From Fidelibacterota bacterium (GTDB lineage: Bacteria > Fidelibacterota > Marinisomatia > Marinisomatales > UBA1611): 46,950 nt of DNA. Positions 1 to 10,207 of the stretch are shown here, piece by piece (within the stretch, counting starts at the first letter, position 1; the number at the start of each line of letters is the position of its first letter). The notes under the pieces are model-generated. The model was not told where the DNA came from and did not search any database. It worked only from the letters and a program-made list of their open reading frames with translations. The stretch lies in NCBI GenBank assembly GCA_029936885.1, contig JAPYRR010000004.1, forward strand, positions 3,224 through 50,173, given 5' to 3'. Position numbers and translations under genes: made by a program.

Positions 1-2
1 TA

Positions 3-2303
3 ACGAAGGATGGAGACTATTCAAGGTTCTCTGGAAATTTATCTGCTAGTGGCGGGAGCTTTTTATCAAACGGTAAAATGGTAGATGTGACAACGGTTGC
101 GTCTCTTGGTGGGGTGGATACATCTGCCACAAATATATTTCCTCAATTAAATTCCTTTAATCTAGGAAATATCTCTGACCTGAAATTCAACATAGATGGT
201 CCCATACTGCCTGGAAAAATCTCCTTTTTTGCTTCCGGAAGATTTAAGAAACATGATGGCCATTTATACGGGCAACGGATCTTTCATCCAAATTCATTTG
301 TCTGGGTAGATAGCCTTAATGATTATAGGATTGATGAATCAGTCGGTTTAGGGAATGGGTTTCTACCATCCGCAGATGATTCCTTAGATTTTTTCATTGA
401 TAGTTTAAAGGATGCAAACGCATTTGATTGGGTTCCCATGGATTGGAGTGAGCAGGTCTCAGGTCAAGTAAAGGTGAGTTGGCGAGTAACACCCTATATC
501 AAAATGACTTATAACCGATTGTACAGCGATACAAAATCTCAGGATTATTCTCATGCATTTCGCTGGAACCCCGAAGGGAGAAGCCATTCATTTAATACCC
601 GGACAGGTGATTTAATCAGGATGGATCTATCTTTGAATAAATCCACATTTGCCAATGCCATGTATTCCCGTGCGATAAACCACTACAGGAGCCATTTAAG
701 TCCTGATCCCGATTTTTTCGAGTTAATTGTTGACGATTATAAAGAAACAGGTTATTCAACCAATACACTTGAATCGAGCATTTATTATGTAGATCCTAAA
801 ATATTTAATTATGCCTTCGGGAACAACTTTTATGTCAGCGGTCAGGATATGGATGTTTATAGCCGAAAATCAATTATAAACACCTATAAAGCTGAGATCA
901 CAAGCCAGGTAAATTCAAAGCATCAGGTAAAAGCAGGCGCAGAAGCGAGAAAAACCGAGATCTCCTTGGTTGACCTAACAGTTCAATTGAATCCGAATAC
1001 GGATTTCAAAGCCCTCTATTTAAACCCTCTCATTTCACCGATGCATGATACTTTTGGTGGTGATGGAAGAAATCCCATTGAAGTATCTGCCTATATACAG
1101 GATAAACTGGAATCGGATGAAATGGTGGTCAATATTGGTTTAAGATTTGACCACTTCAATCCGGATTGGAAAGTGTTAAATGATTCAGAAGATCCCAATT
1201 ATCTTTCACCTTTAAAACCAATCAATACCTGGTTTGACACTGATGGAGATGGATCCATTTCAATCAGTGAAATGGATGATAGTAATCTTAAATCAGATCA
1301 AGACAGGCTTAAATCCAACGCAAATGGAGATTCCTGGTTCAGGACCGTTGATCCAAAAACACAAATTAGTCCCAGGTTCGCACTAGCGTTCCCGATAACA
1401 GAAAGCGGATATATGCATTTTTCCTACGGGCATTTTTTCCAAAATCCGAGTTTCAGTTACATTTATGATAATCCTGAATTTGAAGTTCCAGCAGCTTCAG
1501 GAATTAGTTCCACCATGGGGAATGCGGATATGGAACCCCAAAGGACAACCCAGTACGAGGTTGGTTTTTCTCAGCAGATCGGGAGAGATATCGGTGTGGA
1601 AATCACCGGATATTTTAAAGATATCCGAAATTTGAATTCGTCGGAGATCAAAAAGTCCTTTATTGCGGGAGATCGGTACGGTTTGTATGTGAATAAGGAT
1701 CATGCAAACTCTCGTGGCATCACAATTGCAATATCGAAACGATCTCTCCAGGACTTCTCTGGAAATTTGGATTACACCTACTCTATTTCTGAGGGGAACG
1801 CTTCCGACCCAACCGCAGCATTTTACGATGAGGAATCGAATATTGAACCCGAAAAAATGCTCGTACCCTTGGACTGGGATCAACGCCATACTATCAACGG
1901 AACCATGACCTATCACCCCACAAATGTTTCCGGTGTAAGTTTGGTTTTTAATTATGGAAGCGGATTTCCATACACAACCCAATTTGCTGATACAAGAACC
2001 GCATTTGAGAATAATGCCTTGAAACCAGCTACTTATAACATGGATATGAGAGGCTATTACAATTTTGTATTATTTAAGGATTTAATTGTGTCAACTCATA
2101 TCAATATTTATAACCTGTTTGATGTCCGGAATGAGTTAACCGTTTATAATGATACGGGTAGGTCGACCTATTCATTGGTTCCAAACTATACACCCCAGTT
2201 TAGTGGATCACGGTTGAATTCTTTAGATCAATATCTTGTTCGACCAGATTATTATTCCACTCCGAGACAGATCAAAATTGGCGTTTCCGTCTCAATAAAA
2301 TAA
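3..2303 (+). CDS. TonB-dependent receptor, C-terminal part (5' truncated by window edge)
   Basis: Frame is open upstream of the listed ATG (78) to the window start (TKDGDYSRFSGNLSASGGSFLSNGK-MVD). Outer-membrane beta-barrel composition; C-terminal TBDR-like features (INIYNLFDVRNE, terminal RQIKIGVSVSIK). Confidence 0.85.
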   Translation, partial: TKDGDYSRFSGNLSASGGSFLSNGKMVDVTTVASLGGVDTSATNIFPQLNSFNLGNISDLKFNIDGPILPGKISFFASGRFKKHDGHLYGQRIFHPNSFVWVDSLNDYRIDESVGLGNGFLPSADDSLDFFIDSLKDANAFDWVPMDWSEQVSGQVKVSWRVTPYIKMTYNRLYSDTKSQDYSHAFRWNPEGRSHSFNTRTGDLIRMDLSLNKSTFANAMYSRAINHYRSHLSPDPDFFELIVDDYKETGYSTNTLESSIYYVDPKIFNYAFGNNFYVSGQDMDVYSRKSIINTYKAEITSQVNSKHQVKAGAEARKTEISLVDLTVQLNPNTDFKALYLNPLISPMHDTFGGDGRNPIEVSAYIQDKLESDEMVVNIGLRFDHFNPDWKVLNDSEDPNYLSPLKPINTWFDTDGDGSISISEMDDSNLKSDQDRLKSNANGDSWFRTVDPKTQISPRFALAFPITESGYMHFSYGHFFQNPSFSYIYDNPEFEVPAASGISSTMGNADMEPQRTTQYEVGFSQQIGRDIGVEITGYFKDIRNLNSSEIKKSFIAGDRYGLYVNKDHANSRGITIAISKRSLQDFSGNLDYTYSISEGNASDPTAAFYDEESNIEPEKMLVPLDWDQRHTINGTMTYHPTNVSGVSLVFNYGSGFPYTTQFADTRTAFENNALKPATYNMDMRGYYNFVLFKDLIVSTHINIYNLFDVRNELTVYNDTGRSTYSLVPNYTPQFSGSRLNSLDQYLVRPDYYSTPRQIKIGVSVSIK

Positions 2304-2307
2304 TTTC

Positions 2308-5300
2308 ATGAAGACGAAAAAAATACTGATCTTCTTCATCCTGTTCTCTCTTGTGCTTGCCCAGGATGATCCATTAGATAAATATCAAAGATCTACCGGT
2401 TCTGCTGCCAAGGTTACCTCTAATATAGACCGAAAATATGCGGATCATTCAGGAAATCGGGTCTTATGCCGTTTTTACAATTTTGGCGGGATCGGTGACG
2501 CAGGCGGTAGTTTTTCTGGTGTATATCCCATTGGGTCTGGCCATGCCTATTTTTATGAATTTACACCCGTCGTAGCTGCCAGTGTGGTGGATACAAATGG
2601 AATTCGGAGGCATATAGTTTCGGATGGTGCCGTTGCACCCGCTCTCATAGATAATTCGCCGGAAGGAACTCCATGGGGTTTTGAACCCCTACCCGGATAT
2701 GCTAATCCAAACCAGGAATACCTTGCTATGAGTGATAATGAGGATGCCTGGCCGGAATCGTGGCCCAACCGGGAAGATGATTGGGATGGATATTGGAACG
2801 GCCAATATGGGAAATATACCCGAGCCGATCAGGAATCATATTATGTTATAGATGATTTTGATAATGATGAATTTGCATTTTTCCCTGATTCCAGTGATGC
2901 AGATCAAATCAATAGAAGAGCCGGACTTGGTATAGAAATGGAAGTTAGGGGATATCAATGGAATCACCCAGCTGCGGAAGATATTATCATAATAACCTAC
3001 TGGATCACCAATGTAGGGTCGAGCACACTGGATAGTGTTGTTTTCGGGATGTATGGGGATGCAGATGTGGGGGGATCATCAGATTTCTCAGATGATGATG
3101 CCTGGTTCGATACAGAAAATGATATGGTATTCCAATGGGATCATAATGGCTGGAGTAATTCTTATGGTGGATTTAAACCGGTGTATTTTGGCTGGAGCTT
3201 TTTAGAATCCCCGGGCAATCCTTATGACGGAATTGATAATGACGATGATGGAATGGTGGACGAAAGCCAGTTTGATGGTATAGATAATGACGGGGATTGG
3301 GACATTGATCGGGATGATATTGGCGCAGATGGATTAGCAGTTTATCATGTAAATTATCCTGGACCTGATGAAGATGGGACCGAAGGAAATGGCGTACCGG
3401 ATATAGGTGAACCTAATTTTGAGATTACGGATAATGATGAATCAGATCAGATTGGCCTCACCAGTTTTTACGCATCTCCCTACCCAAGTATTAATCTCTA
3501 TAATGATGAAGTCATGTGGAATCAACTTACCCCGGGAACACTACAAACACCGAACCAAAACCTTGACCAAACATTTCTTTATGGTTCAGGATATATTACT
3601 CTAGCACCTGGAGAGAAAAAGAAATTTTCTGTTGCCATGGTTTTTGGTGAAAATATGGCGGACATTATTCGAAATGCAAATACCATGCAAAATATTTATG
3701 ACAATGATTATAATTTTGCTAAACCACCTTTGAAACCTTCTATGACGGCAGTTCCGGGAGATAAAAAAGTCACATTATATTGGGACGATTTTTCTGAAAT
3801 TTCTATCGATCCTATTTATGGTAACGATTTTGAAGGTTATCGTATTTATCGTAGTACAGATCCAGGATTCATTGATTCTTATACAATTACAGATGCATAT
3901 GGGAATATTACTTTTAAGGAACCTATTGCAATATTTGATTTCGACGATGGGCTAAAAGGGCCACACCCGATCGCTTTCAATGGTGTCCAATTTGATATGG
4001 GAGAGGATTCAGGATTGCAGTATGAATTTGTTGATTCCCAAAATGTAATCAATGGTCTAAAGTATTATTATGCAGTTACTGCCTACGATAAAGGGTATGA
4101 CCTTGAATTTTTTGATAAAGGATATTCAGATAGAGAAAATTTACAACCAATTGCACCATCTGAGTGCTCAGTTACCTTAGACTTGGATTATAAAGGCAAT
4201 GTAGTGAGCCTAAGTAAGAATGCCGCAATTGTTACAGCCAATGCAGCTGCAATTGGTTACGTTGCTCCTAATACAGTGCCGGATGGGGAAGAGTTCCTGA
4301 AACATTTAAAAGGGTATGGCTCAGGTATCATAGATATCAGTGTTGTTGATCCTTATGCCGTCCTTGATAATATTGAGTACAATATTGTTTTTGATACACT
4401 TGAAACTGCAGAAGACGTTGTGTTTAGCGTTAGAAAACAGGAATGGGTATTGGAAACGTTGGCAATTAAAGACAGTATTGCCCGAGCTTCTCACGTAAAT
4501 ATTCATTCAATGATCGTTGATGCTACCGATACGATACTTATTTTCATTGATGGAACAGACACTGTCTTCACGGATACAACTTTGCTGGATACCACATATC
4601 CGGTTCAGGTTACAAATGCTTCCGGTTCTATTGAATATCAATATGGAACCGATTTCAGTGTTGACCCTGAAATCGGCTTTTTTAATATCATAAACGAAGA
4701 TCTCCTATTTGCAGATGAAGCCACAGTCAGCTACAGATATTTTCCACTTTATCATTTGAATGATATGTCTGGTGGAATAAATAACCCTGTCTTTGAAGGG
4801 ATGAAAATTGTGGTAATGGATTCAGAAGTAGGCCTAAACGAAGATTCAACCCGCTGGACCATTGGGAATTCGAATTATCGACATACAATTACACCCAGCC
4901 GTTTATATCCAGCAGATTTTGAATTGCAGTTTGAAGGCAACATTGGTGATTCAATCACTGTGGATGCTTATGATACACGGGCACCTTTCAGGGTAAAAAA
5001 TGTAACCCATGGTGATGAACCACCTTTTAGGATCTCAGATTATGACCACGATGATGAATGGGATCCGGATGAACCCATCATGTTACGTCCCTATCCTGGA
5101 GAAATTTCTCCCTTGATCACCATCCGATTTTTTCAGGACTCTATCTCAGTCACGGCAACGGTAATATTTGACACGGTTGAAACAGATTCTGGGCTAATTA
5201 TTTCTGATACAACTCTCTATGATACCACCTGGTTAGATGTGATAGATCCGGTACAGGGTGATGTATTCAGGCTGGCAATTAGCCGACCCTTCTCTATTGA

Positions 5301-5676
5301 TGATGTATACAGTTTTACATCAATCGCATCCAAGATAAATCAATCTAAAGCAAAAGATCAGTTAGACAAAATCGCCGTGGTACCAAATCCATATGTGGTT
5401 GCAGCGTCCTGGGAGCCCAAGCATATTTATCAATCCGGACGTGGACCCCGGAAAATCGACTTTATTAATCTGCCCAGTAAGTGTACGATTAAGATCTTTA
5501 CTCTATCCGGGTATTTAGTGGATGAAATAAAGCATGATGATGTATATGAAAATGGATCAGAATCTTGGAATTTGCTGTCAAAAGATGGGTTAGAAATTGC
5601 CCATGGTGTTTACCTGTTCCATGTGGATGCAGGGGAAATTGGTGAAACCACAGGAAAATTCGCGGTAATCAAATAA
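2308..5676 (+). CDS. Large secreted protein with Ca-binding-like Asp-rich repeats and C-terminal FlgD/T9SS-type sorting-like domain
   Basis: Signal peptide MKTKKILIFFILFSLVLAQ; DGIDNDDDGMVDESQFDGIDNDGDWDIDRDD; C-terminal VVPNPYVV...GVYLFHVDAGEIGETTGKFAVIK. Confidence 0.75.
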   Translation: MKTKKILIFFILFSLVLAQDDPLDKYQRSTGSAAKVTSNIDRKYADHSGNRVLCRFYNFGGIGDAGGSFSGVYPIGSGHAYFYEFTPVVAASVVDTNGIRRHIVSDGAVAPALIDNSPEGTPWGFEPLPGYANPNQEYLAMSDNEDAWPESWPNREDDWDGYWNGQYGKYTRADQESYYVIDDFDNDEFAFFPDSSDADQINRRAGLGIEMEVRGYQWNHPAAEDIIIITYWITNVGSSTLDSVVFGMYGDADVGGSSDFSDDDAWFDTENDMVFQWDHNGWSNSYGGFKPVYFGWSFLESPGNPYDGIDNDDDGMVDESQFDGIDNDGDWDIDRDDIGADGLAVYHVNYPGPDEDGTEGNGVPDIGEPNFEITDNDESDQIGLTSFYASPYPSINLYNDEVMWNQLTPGTLQTPNQNLDQTFLYGSGYITLAPGEKKKFSVAMVFGENMADIIRNANTMQNIYDNDYNFAKPPLKPSMTAVPGDKKVTLYWDDFSEISIDPIYGNDFEGYRIYRSTDPGFIDSYTITDAYGNITFKEPIAIFDFDDGLKGPHPIAFNGVQFDMGEDSGLQYEFVDSQNVINGLKYYYAVTAYDKGYDLEFFDKGYSDRENLQPIAPSECSVTLDLDYKGNVVSLSKNAAIVTANAAAIGYVAPNTVPDGEEFLKHLKGYGSGIIDISVVDPYAVLDNIEYNIVFDTLETAEDVVFSVRKQEWVLETLAIKDSIARASHVNIHSMIVDATDTILIFIDGTDTVFTDTTLLDTTYPVQVTNASGSIEYQYGTDFSVDPEIGFFNIINEDLLFADEATVSYRYFPLYHLNDMSGGINNPVFEGMKIVVMDSEVGLNEDSTRWTIGNSNYRHTITPSRLYPADFELQFEGNIGDSITVDAYDTRAPFRVKNVTHGDEPPFRISDYDHDDEWDPDEPIMLRPYPGEISPLITIRFFQDSISVTATVIFDTVETDSGLIISDTTLYDTTWLDVIDPVQGDVFRLAISRPFSIDDVYSFTSIASKINQSKAKDQLDKIAVVPNPYVVAASWEPKHIYQSGRGPRKIDFINLPSKCTIKIFTLSGYLVDEIKHDDVYENGSESWNLLSKDGLEIAHGVYLFHVDAGEIGETTGKFAVIK

Positions 5677-6674
5677 TGAAACAAATTCTATATATAGTTA
5701 CGCTAACGATTGGGCTATTATCAGCACAAACTAATGTGGCAACAACTTCAGCAGCTTTTCTTGAAATTGGTGCAGGCGCTCGATCCTTATCCATGGGAAG
5801 TGCTTTTGTGGCATTAGCTGATGATGTGAGCGCCCTTTATTGGAATCCTGCTGGAATCGCAGAATTGGATCAAGTCTCCACCCATGTGTATCATTCTCCC
5901 TGGCTTGTGGACACAGACTATTATCATGGTGGTGCGGTTATTCCCATGGGGAATCTTGGATCTATTGGTGTGTCTTACTCAGGAGTGACTATGGAAGAGA
6001 TGGATGTAAGAACAGTAACCTATCCGGATGGCACAGGGGAGAAATTCAGCGTGAGTAATGTTGCCATGGGACTCACTTATGCAAAACGGCTGACAGATCG
6101 ATTCACCTTTGGGGTTCAGGCTAAAATGGTCCAGGAAAAAATCTGGCAAATGCATGCCAAAGGGCTATCCATTGATATTGGTTCCCTTTTTACCACGTCA
6201 GGTGGGCTACGGATCGGGATGAGCGTATCCAATTTTGGTGGAAAATTGCAAATGGAGGGGATAAACACCCTTATTGATTATGATCCGGATGAAACAATTT
6301 ACGGGAACAATGATCGGATTGATGCCTTTCTGAATTCAGCAAAATGGCCTTTACCACTTCTGTTTAGATTTGGCGTAAGTAAATCTTATGACATCACCCT
6401 TGGACAAAAAATTACCATTGCTGTAGATGGAATTCATCCAAACAATAATGTTGAATATGTAAATGCTGGAGTTGAATATAATATAAATGATATTTTGTTT
6501 TTAAGAGCAGGGCAATCCCATGGTTTTATGGATGATGCAGAACAAGGACTTTCCTTTGGTTTTGGACTAAATTATCAAATTCCCCGTGGTCCCAAAATAC
6601 GTGTTGATTATGTTCAAACTGATTTTGGTGTTTTTGACAGTATAAAAGGCTACTCAATAAACTTTTTCTTATAA
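5676..6674 (+). CDS. PorV/PorQ-like (UPF0164-type) outer membrane protein
   Basis: Signal peptide then TSAAFLEIGAGARSLSMGSAFVALADDVSALYWNPAGIAEL, a hallmark of the PorV/UPF0164 family; ends in F-type barrel terminus. Confidence 0.85.
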   Translation: MKQILYIVTLTIGLLSAQTNVATTSAAFLEIGAGARSLSMGSAFVALADDVSALYWNPAGIAELDQVSTHVYHSPWLVDTDYYHGGAVIPMGNLGSIGVSYSGVTMEEMDVRTVTYPDGTGEKFSVSNVAMGLTYAKRLTDRFTFGVQAKMVQEKIWQMHAKGLSIDIGSLFTTSGGLRIGMSVSNFGGKLQMEGINTLIDYDPDETIYGNNDRIDAFLNSAKWPLPLLFRFGVSKSYDITLGQKITIAVDGIHPNNNVEYVNAGVEYNINDILFLRAGQSHGFMDDAEQGLSFGFGLNYQIPRGPKIRVDYVQTDFGVFDSIKGYSINFFL

Positions 6675-6819
6675 TAAAGTTGCTCGTATTTCTCGAGAGA
6701 TTTTTAATTTAAATAAGGAATAATATCCCTATTTAAAAGATTCCCGTAAGGCGAAATTCTGCAACAAAAATCATCCATCTTTTTAAGAAGTTTAAACCAC
6801 ACACTGAAAAATAATACAT

Positions 6820-8586
6820 ATGAGTACCTTTAATAATTTTGGTCTGAATATAGAGATTCTGAAAGCTATCAAAGAATTAGGATTTGAAACCCCAACACCA
6901 ATCCAAGCTGAAACTATTCCACTTTTAATGTCATCGAGTCAGGACATTATAGCAACTGCCCAAACTGGTACGGGTAAAACCGCAGCATTTGGATTGCCAG
7001 CCATCCTGTTAGTAAATCCTAATAATAAGAATACTCAAACATTAATATTATGCCCCACCCGGGAACTTTGCGTCCAAATTACTCGTGATCTAATAAGCTA
7101 TTCCAAATACATGAAGGGGATAAACGTTCTTGCTGTATATGGTGGAGCCAGGATTGATTCCCAGATAAGAGCACTTAAAAAAGGTGCGCAAATTGTTGTA
7201 GGAACGCCAGGCAGAACACGTGATTTAATCAATCGAAGAAAATTATTTGTTGAGAATATTGAAAGAGTCGTTTTAGATGAAGCTGACGAAATGCTCACCA
7301 TGGGATTCAAAGAAGAATTGGATGCCATTCTTGAGAATACTCCAGATAACAAACAAACACTTCTTTTTTCTGCAACCATGTCCAAAAAGGTTGTCTCAAT
7401 CACACGAAAATATATGAAAAAGCCAGTCGAAATTTCGGTGGCCCGGACGAACGTGGGAGCAGAAAATATAAAGCATGTAAATTATATGGTACAGGCTAAA
7501 GATCGCTACGAAGTGCTCAAACGAATCGCAGATATGAATCCAAATATTTATGGAATTGTATTTTGTCGTACCCGTCGTGAAACAAAGGAAATCGCCAATA
7601 AATTGATGCATGATGGTTATAATGCTGATGCCATCCATGGTGATCTGTCCCAATCACAACGGGATGAAGTTATGGGGAAATTCAGACGTCGCAGTTTACA
7701 AGTTTTGGTGGCCACAGATGTGGCGGCCCGTGGATTAGATGTGAATGATCTCACACACATTATCAATTATAATTTGCCTGATGATCCTGAAGTGTATGTA
7801 CATCGCAGTGGCCGAACTGGGCGAGCGGGGAAAAGTGGAATCTCCATTGCAATTATCCATACCCGTGATATTCGAAAGCTAAGAGAAATAGAAAGAATTT
7901 CTGGAATATCTTTTTCAAAAGAGTTGGTCCCCGATGGACGGGATATCTGCGAAAAACGTCTTTACGCACTCATCGATAAAATTGAAAAAGTGGAAGTTAA
8001 TGAAGAACAAATCGGACCATTTTTGGATGACATTTATGAAAAATTAGCTTCATTTGATCGTGAGAATTTGATTAAGCATTTTGTATCCGCAGAATTCAAC
8101 CGATATTTATCCTATTATAAAAATTCGCGAGATATTAATATTTCTGGTGGGAAAAATAAACGGGATTCAAGAGAGCCTCGTGATAGGAAAAGCAGATCAG
8201 AACGAAGAAAGTCTAAATTTGCTACAATTTATATTAACGTTGGGGCGAGAAATAATTTATCTCCAAACCGCCTCATGGGACTCATTAATGAGGCATTGGA
8301 TTCTAAAGATGCTGTCATTGGTAGTATTGATATCATGAAAAAATTCTCATTTTTTGAAATTGAAGAAAATCGAAAAACAGAAATTATAAATGCTTTGAAT
8401 AAGGAATCATTTGAGGATGTTTCTCTTTCTGTTGAAATTTCAAAAGAAATGCCGAACAAAGCTTCTTCCACAAAAGATGATTATTTCAAGGGAAAAAGAA
8501 AAAATAAATTTGGTCGAGATAACAAATTTCGAAGTAAAAAAGGTCGTAAGAATAAAGGATCAAAAGGTAAGTGGAATAAAGGATAA
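6820..8586 (+). CDS. deaD: DEAD-box ATP-dependent RNA helicase with DbpA-type RNA-binding domain and basic C-terminal tail
   Basis: Q motif, AQTGTGKT, PTREL, DEAD, SAT, HRSGRTGRAGK; C-terminal DbpA-like domain and Lys/Arg/Gly tail. Confidence 0.95.
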   Translation: MSTFNNFGLNIEILKAIKELGFETPTPIQAETIPLLMSSSQDIIATAQTGTGKTAAFGLPAILLVNPNNKNTQTLILCPTRELCVQITRDLISYSKYMKGINVLAVYGGARIDSQIRALKKGAQIVVGTPGRTRDLINRRKLFVENIERVVLDEADEMLTMGFKEELDAILENTPDNKQTLLFSATMSKKVVSITRKYMKKPVEISVARTNVGAENIKHVNYMVQAKDRYEVLKRIADMNPNIYGIVFCRTRRETKEIANKLMHDGYNADAIHGDLSQSQRDEVMGKFRRRSLQVLVATDVAARGLDVNDLTHIINYNLPDDPEVYVHRSGRTGRAGKSGISIAIIHTRDIRKLREIERISGISFSKELVPDGRDICEKRLYALIDKIEKVEVNEEQIGPFLDDIYEKLASFDRENLIKHFVSAEFNRYLSYYKNSRDINISGGKNKRDSREPRDRKSRSERRKSKFATIYINVGARNNLSPNRLMGLINEALDSKDAVIGSIDIMKKFSFFEIEENRKTEIINALNKESFEDVSLSVEISKEMPNKASSTKDDYFKGKRKNKFGRDNKFRSKKGRKNKGSKGKWNKG

Positions 8587-8588
8587 GA

Positions 8589-9881
8589 ATGATAGTCAAT
8601 AACAAAACTATATTAATGGGATTACTCTTTATTTCTCTGGCTTTTTCAACCGGGTTAAATAAAATTGAAAAGACAATACAAACCTATGTTGATAAGCATA
8701 CAGAAGAAGCGATAAACCTAATTGAGAAAGTGGTGAATATCAATAGTGGAACCCTCAATATTGGTGGCAATAAAGCTGTTGGAGAAATATTCCAGACCGA
8801 ATTGGATCAACTTGGATTTACCACTTACTGGGTGACTTACCCCGAAACTGTCAAACGTTCCGGACATCTTTTTGCGGAAATGCGCGGTGGTAATGGAAAA
8901 AAAATTGTTTTGATTGGTCATTTAGATACAGTATTTGAACCTGATCATCCATTTCAGAAATTTATCAGAGATGGAAATACGGCTTACGGACCCGGGGTCT
9001 CTGATATGAAAGCAGGTGATGTATCGATGATTTATATCATGAAAGCACTGGCAAATGCAGGCGTTCTGAAAAACCTTAATTTAACACTGGTGTTTATTGG
9101 TGACGAAGAAAAAACGGGTGGACCAATATCTATCGTACGCAAAGAACTAATTGAAACGGGAAAATGGGCCAATTTTGGATTAGGATTTGAGGGAGCACAC
9201 GGCCTAAATACGGGAACGGTAGCCAGACGCAGTTCTTCCTCGTGGGTGCTGACTACTACTGGCATTCAAGGCCATTCTTCACAAATATTTAAAGAAAAAT
9301 TGGGATACGGTGCTATTTTTGAAGCATCCCGAATTGTAAATACTTTTCGTGAAGAATTGGTGGGAGAGGAATATCTATCGTTTAACCCTGGCACTATTGT
9401 CGGTGGAACAGATGTAGATTATGATCCTGTAACGGCCCGTGGTACAACATTTGGTAAAACGAATGTCGTCTCCCAGGCTGCAACGGTTCATGGAGGAATC
9501 CGAGCCATATCTTCAGCACAATTAGAAACGGCTATGGCCCGTATGAAGGAAATCGCAACACAAAATTTGCCTGGAACAACAGCAAAGATAGAATTTAAAA
9601 TCAGTTACCCGCCAATGGCTCCCACAAAAAATAATTATGCACTATTAGACAAATTAGAATCTGTTAATATAGACCTGGGTTATGGAAAAATGGAGCCTCT
9701 GGATCCTGGCAAACGCGGTGCAGCAGATATTTCTTTTGTAGCACCTCATGTAGATGCTTCTTTGGCCGGTATGGGTCCAGATGGGTTCGGTGAGCACTCA
9801 GACAAAGAAGGTTTAGATTTAACATCCTTCCCAAAGACTACATCCCGTGCAGCCATTTTGATTTACCGATTAACACGTTAA
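8589..9881 (+). CDS. M20 family metallopeptidase, glutamate carboxypeptidase-like, secreted
   Basis: Signal peptide; GHLDTVF, GPGVSDMKAGD, GDEEKTGG, GAADISFVAPH motifs. Confidence 0.9.
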   Translation: MIVNNKTILMGLLFISLAFSTGLNKIEKTIQTYVDKHTEEAINLIEKVVNINSGTLNIGGNKAVGEIFQTELDQLGFTTYWVTYPETVKRSGHLFAEMRGGNGKKIVLIGHLDTVFEPDHPFQKFIRDGNTAYGPGVSDMKAGDVSMIYIMKALANAGVLKNLNLTLVFIGDEEKTGGPISIVRKELIETGKWANFGLGFEGAHGLNTGTVARRSSSSWVLTTTGIQGHSSQIFKEKLGYGAIFEASRIVNTFREELVGEEYLSFNPGTIVGGTDVDYDPVTARGTTFGKTNVVSQAATVHGGIRAISSAQLETAMARMKEIATQNLPGTTAKIEFKISYPPMAPTKNNYALLDKLESVNIDLGYGKMEPLDPGKRGAADISFVAPHVDASLAGMGPDGFGEHSDKEGLDLTSFPKTTSRAAILIYRLTR

Positions 9882-9892
9882 CTAATTATTAT

Positions 9893-10156
9893 TTAAGGTG
9901 TAGTTCTTACAATACCTTCTCGCCGTTTATCAGCAGCACCATCCAATCCTCTTGGCGTAACATTAATTAAATGGATGCCGGAGTTTTCACCGGATCTTTC
10001 TTCCACTTGATACCCTTGATTCGCTAATTCTACAGCAAGTGCTTTCCCTTCAGCATTTGCAAGTCTTGTGCCATCCGCTGGTACATTTCGAGAAAAATCA
10101 GTCATTTCATTGAAATGTTTTTTCGATTCCCTTTTCCAACCATCCATCATTCTCAA
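9893..10156 (-). pseudogene. C-terminal remnant of gamma-glutamyltransferase
   Basis: Ends SGIHLINVTPRGLDGAADKRREGIVRTTP, resembling GGT C-termini (G-ADPRREG). Only about 87 aa; no catalytic core upstream; TTG start. Confidence 0.65.
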
Positions 10157-10181
10157 TTCCGATCTCCTGATCCAAACTTTA

Positions 10182-10206
10182 CCAGACGAAACGAAGTGTA
10201 GTCTGG
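10182..10206. repeat. Imperfect palindrome CCAGAC-N13-GTCTGG
   Basis: ccagacgaaacgaagtgtagtctgg: 6-bp arms, intergenic, embedded in repeated TCCAAACT words. Confidence 0.5.
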
Positions 10207-10207
10207 C

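Noticed and set aside
1497-1982. Minus-strand 161-aa ORF opposite the TonB receptor
   Set aside because: Lies fully within a clear receptor coding frame; no recognisable domain and an unlikely residue pattern.
7098-7653. Two minus-strand ORFs opposite the DEAD-box helicase
   Set aside because: Antisense shadows of conserved helicase motifs.
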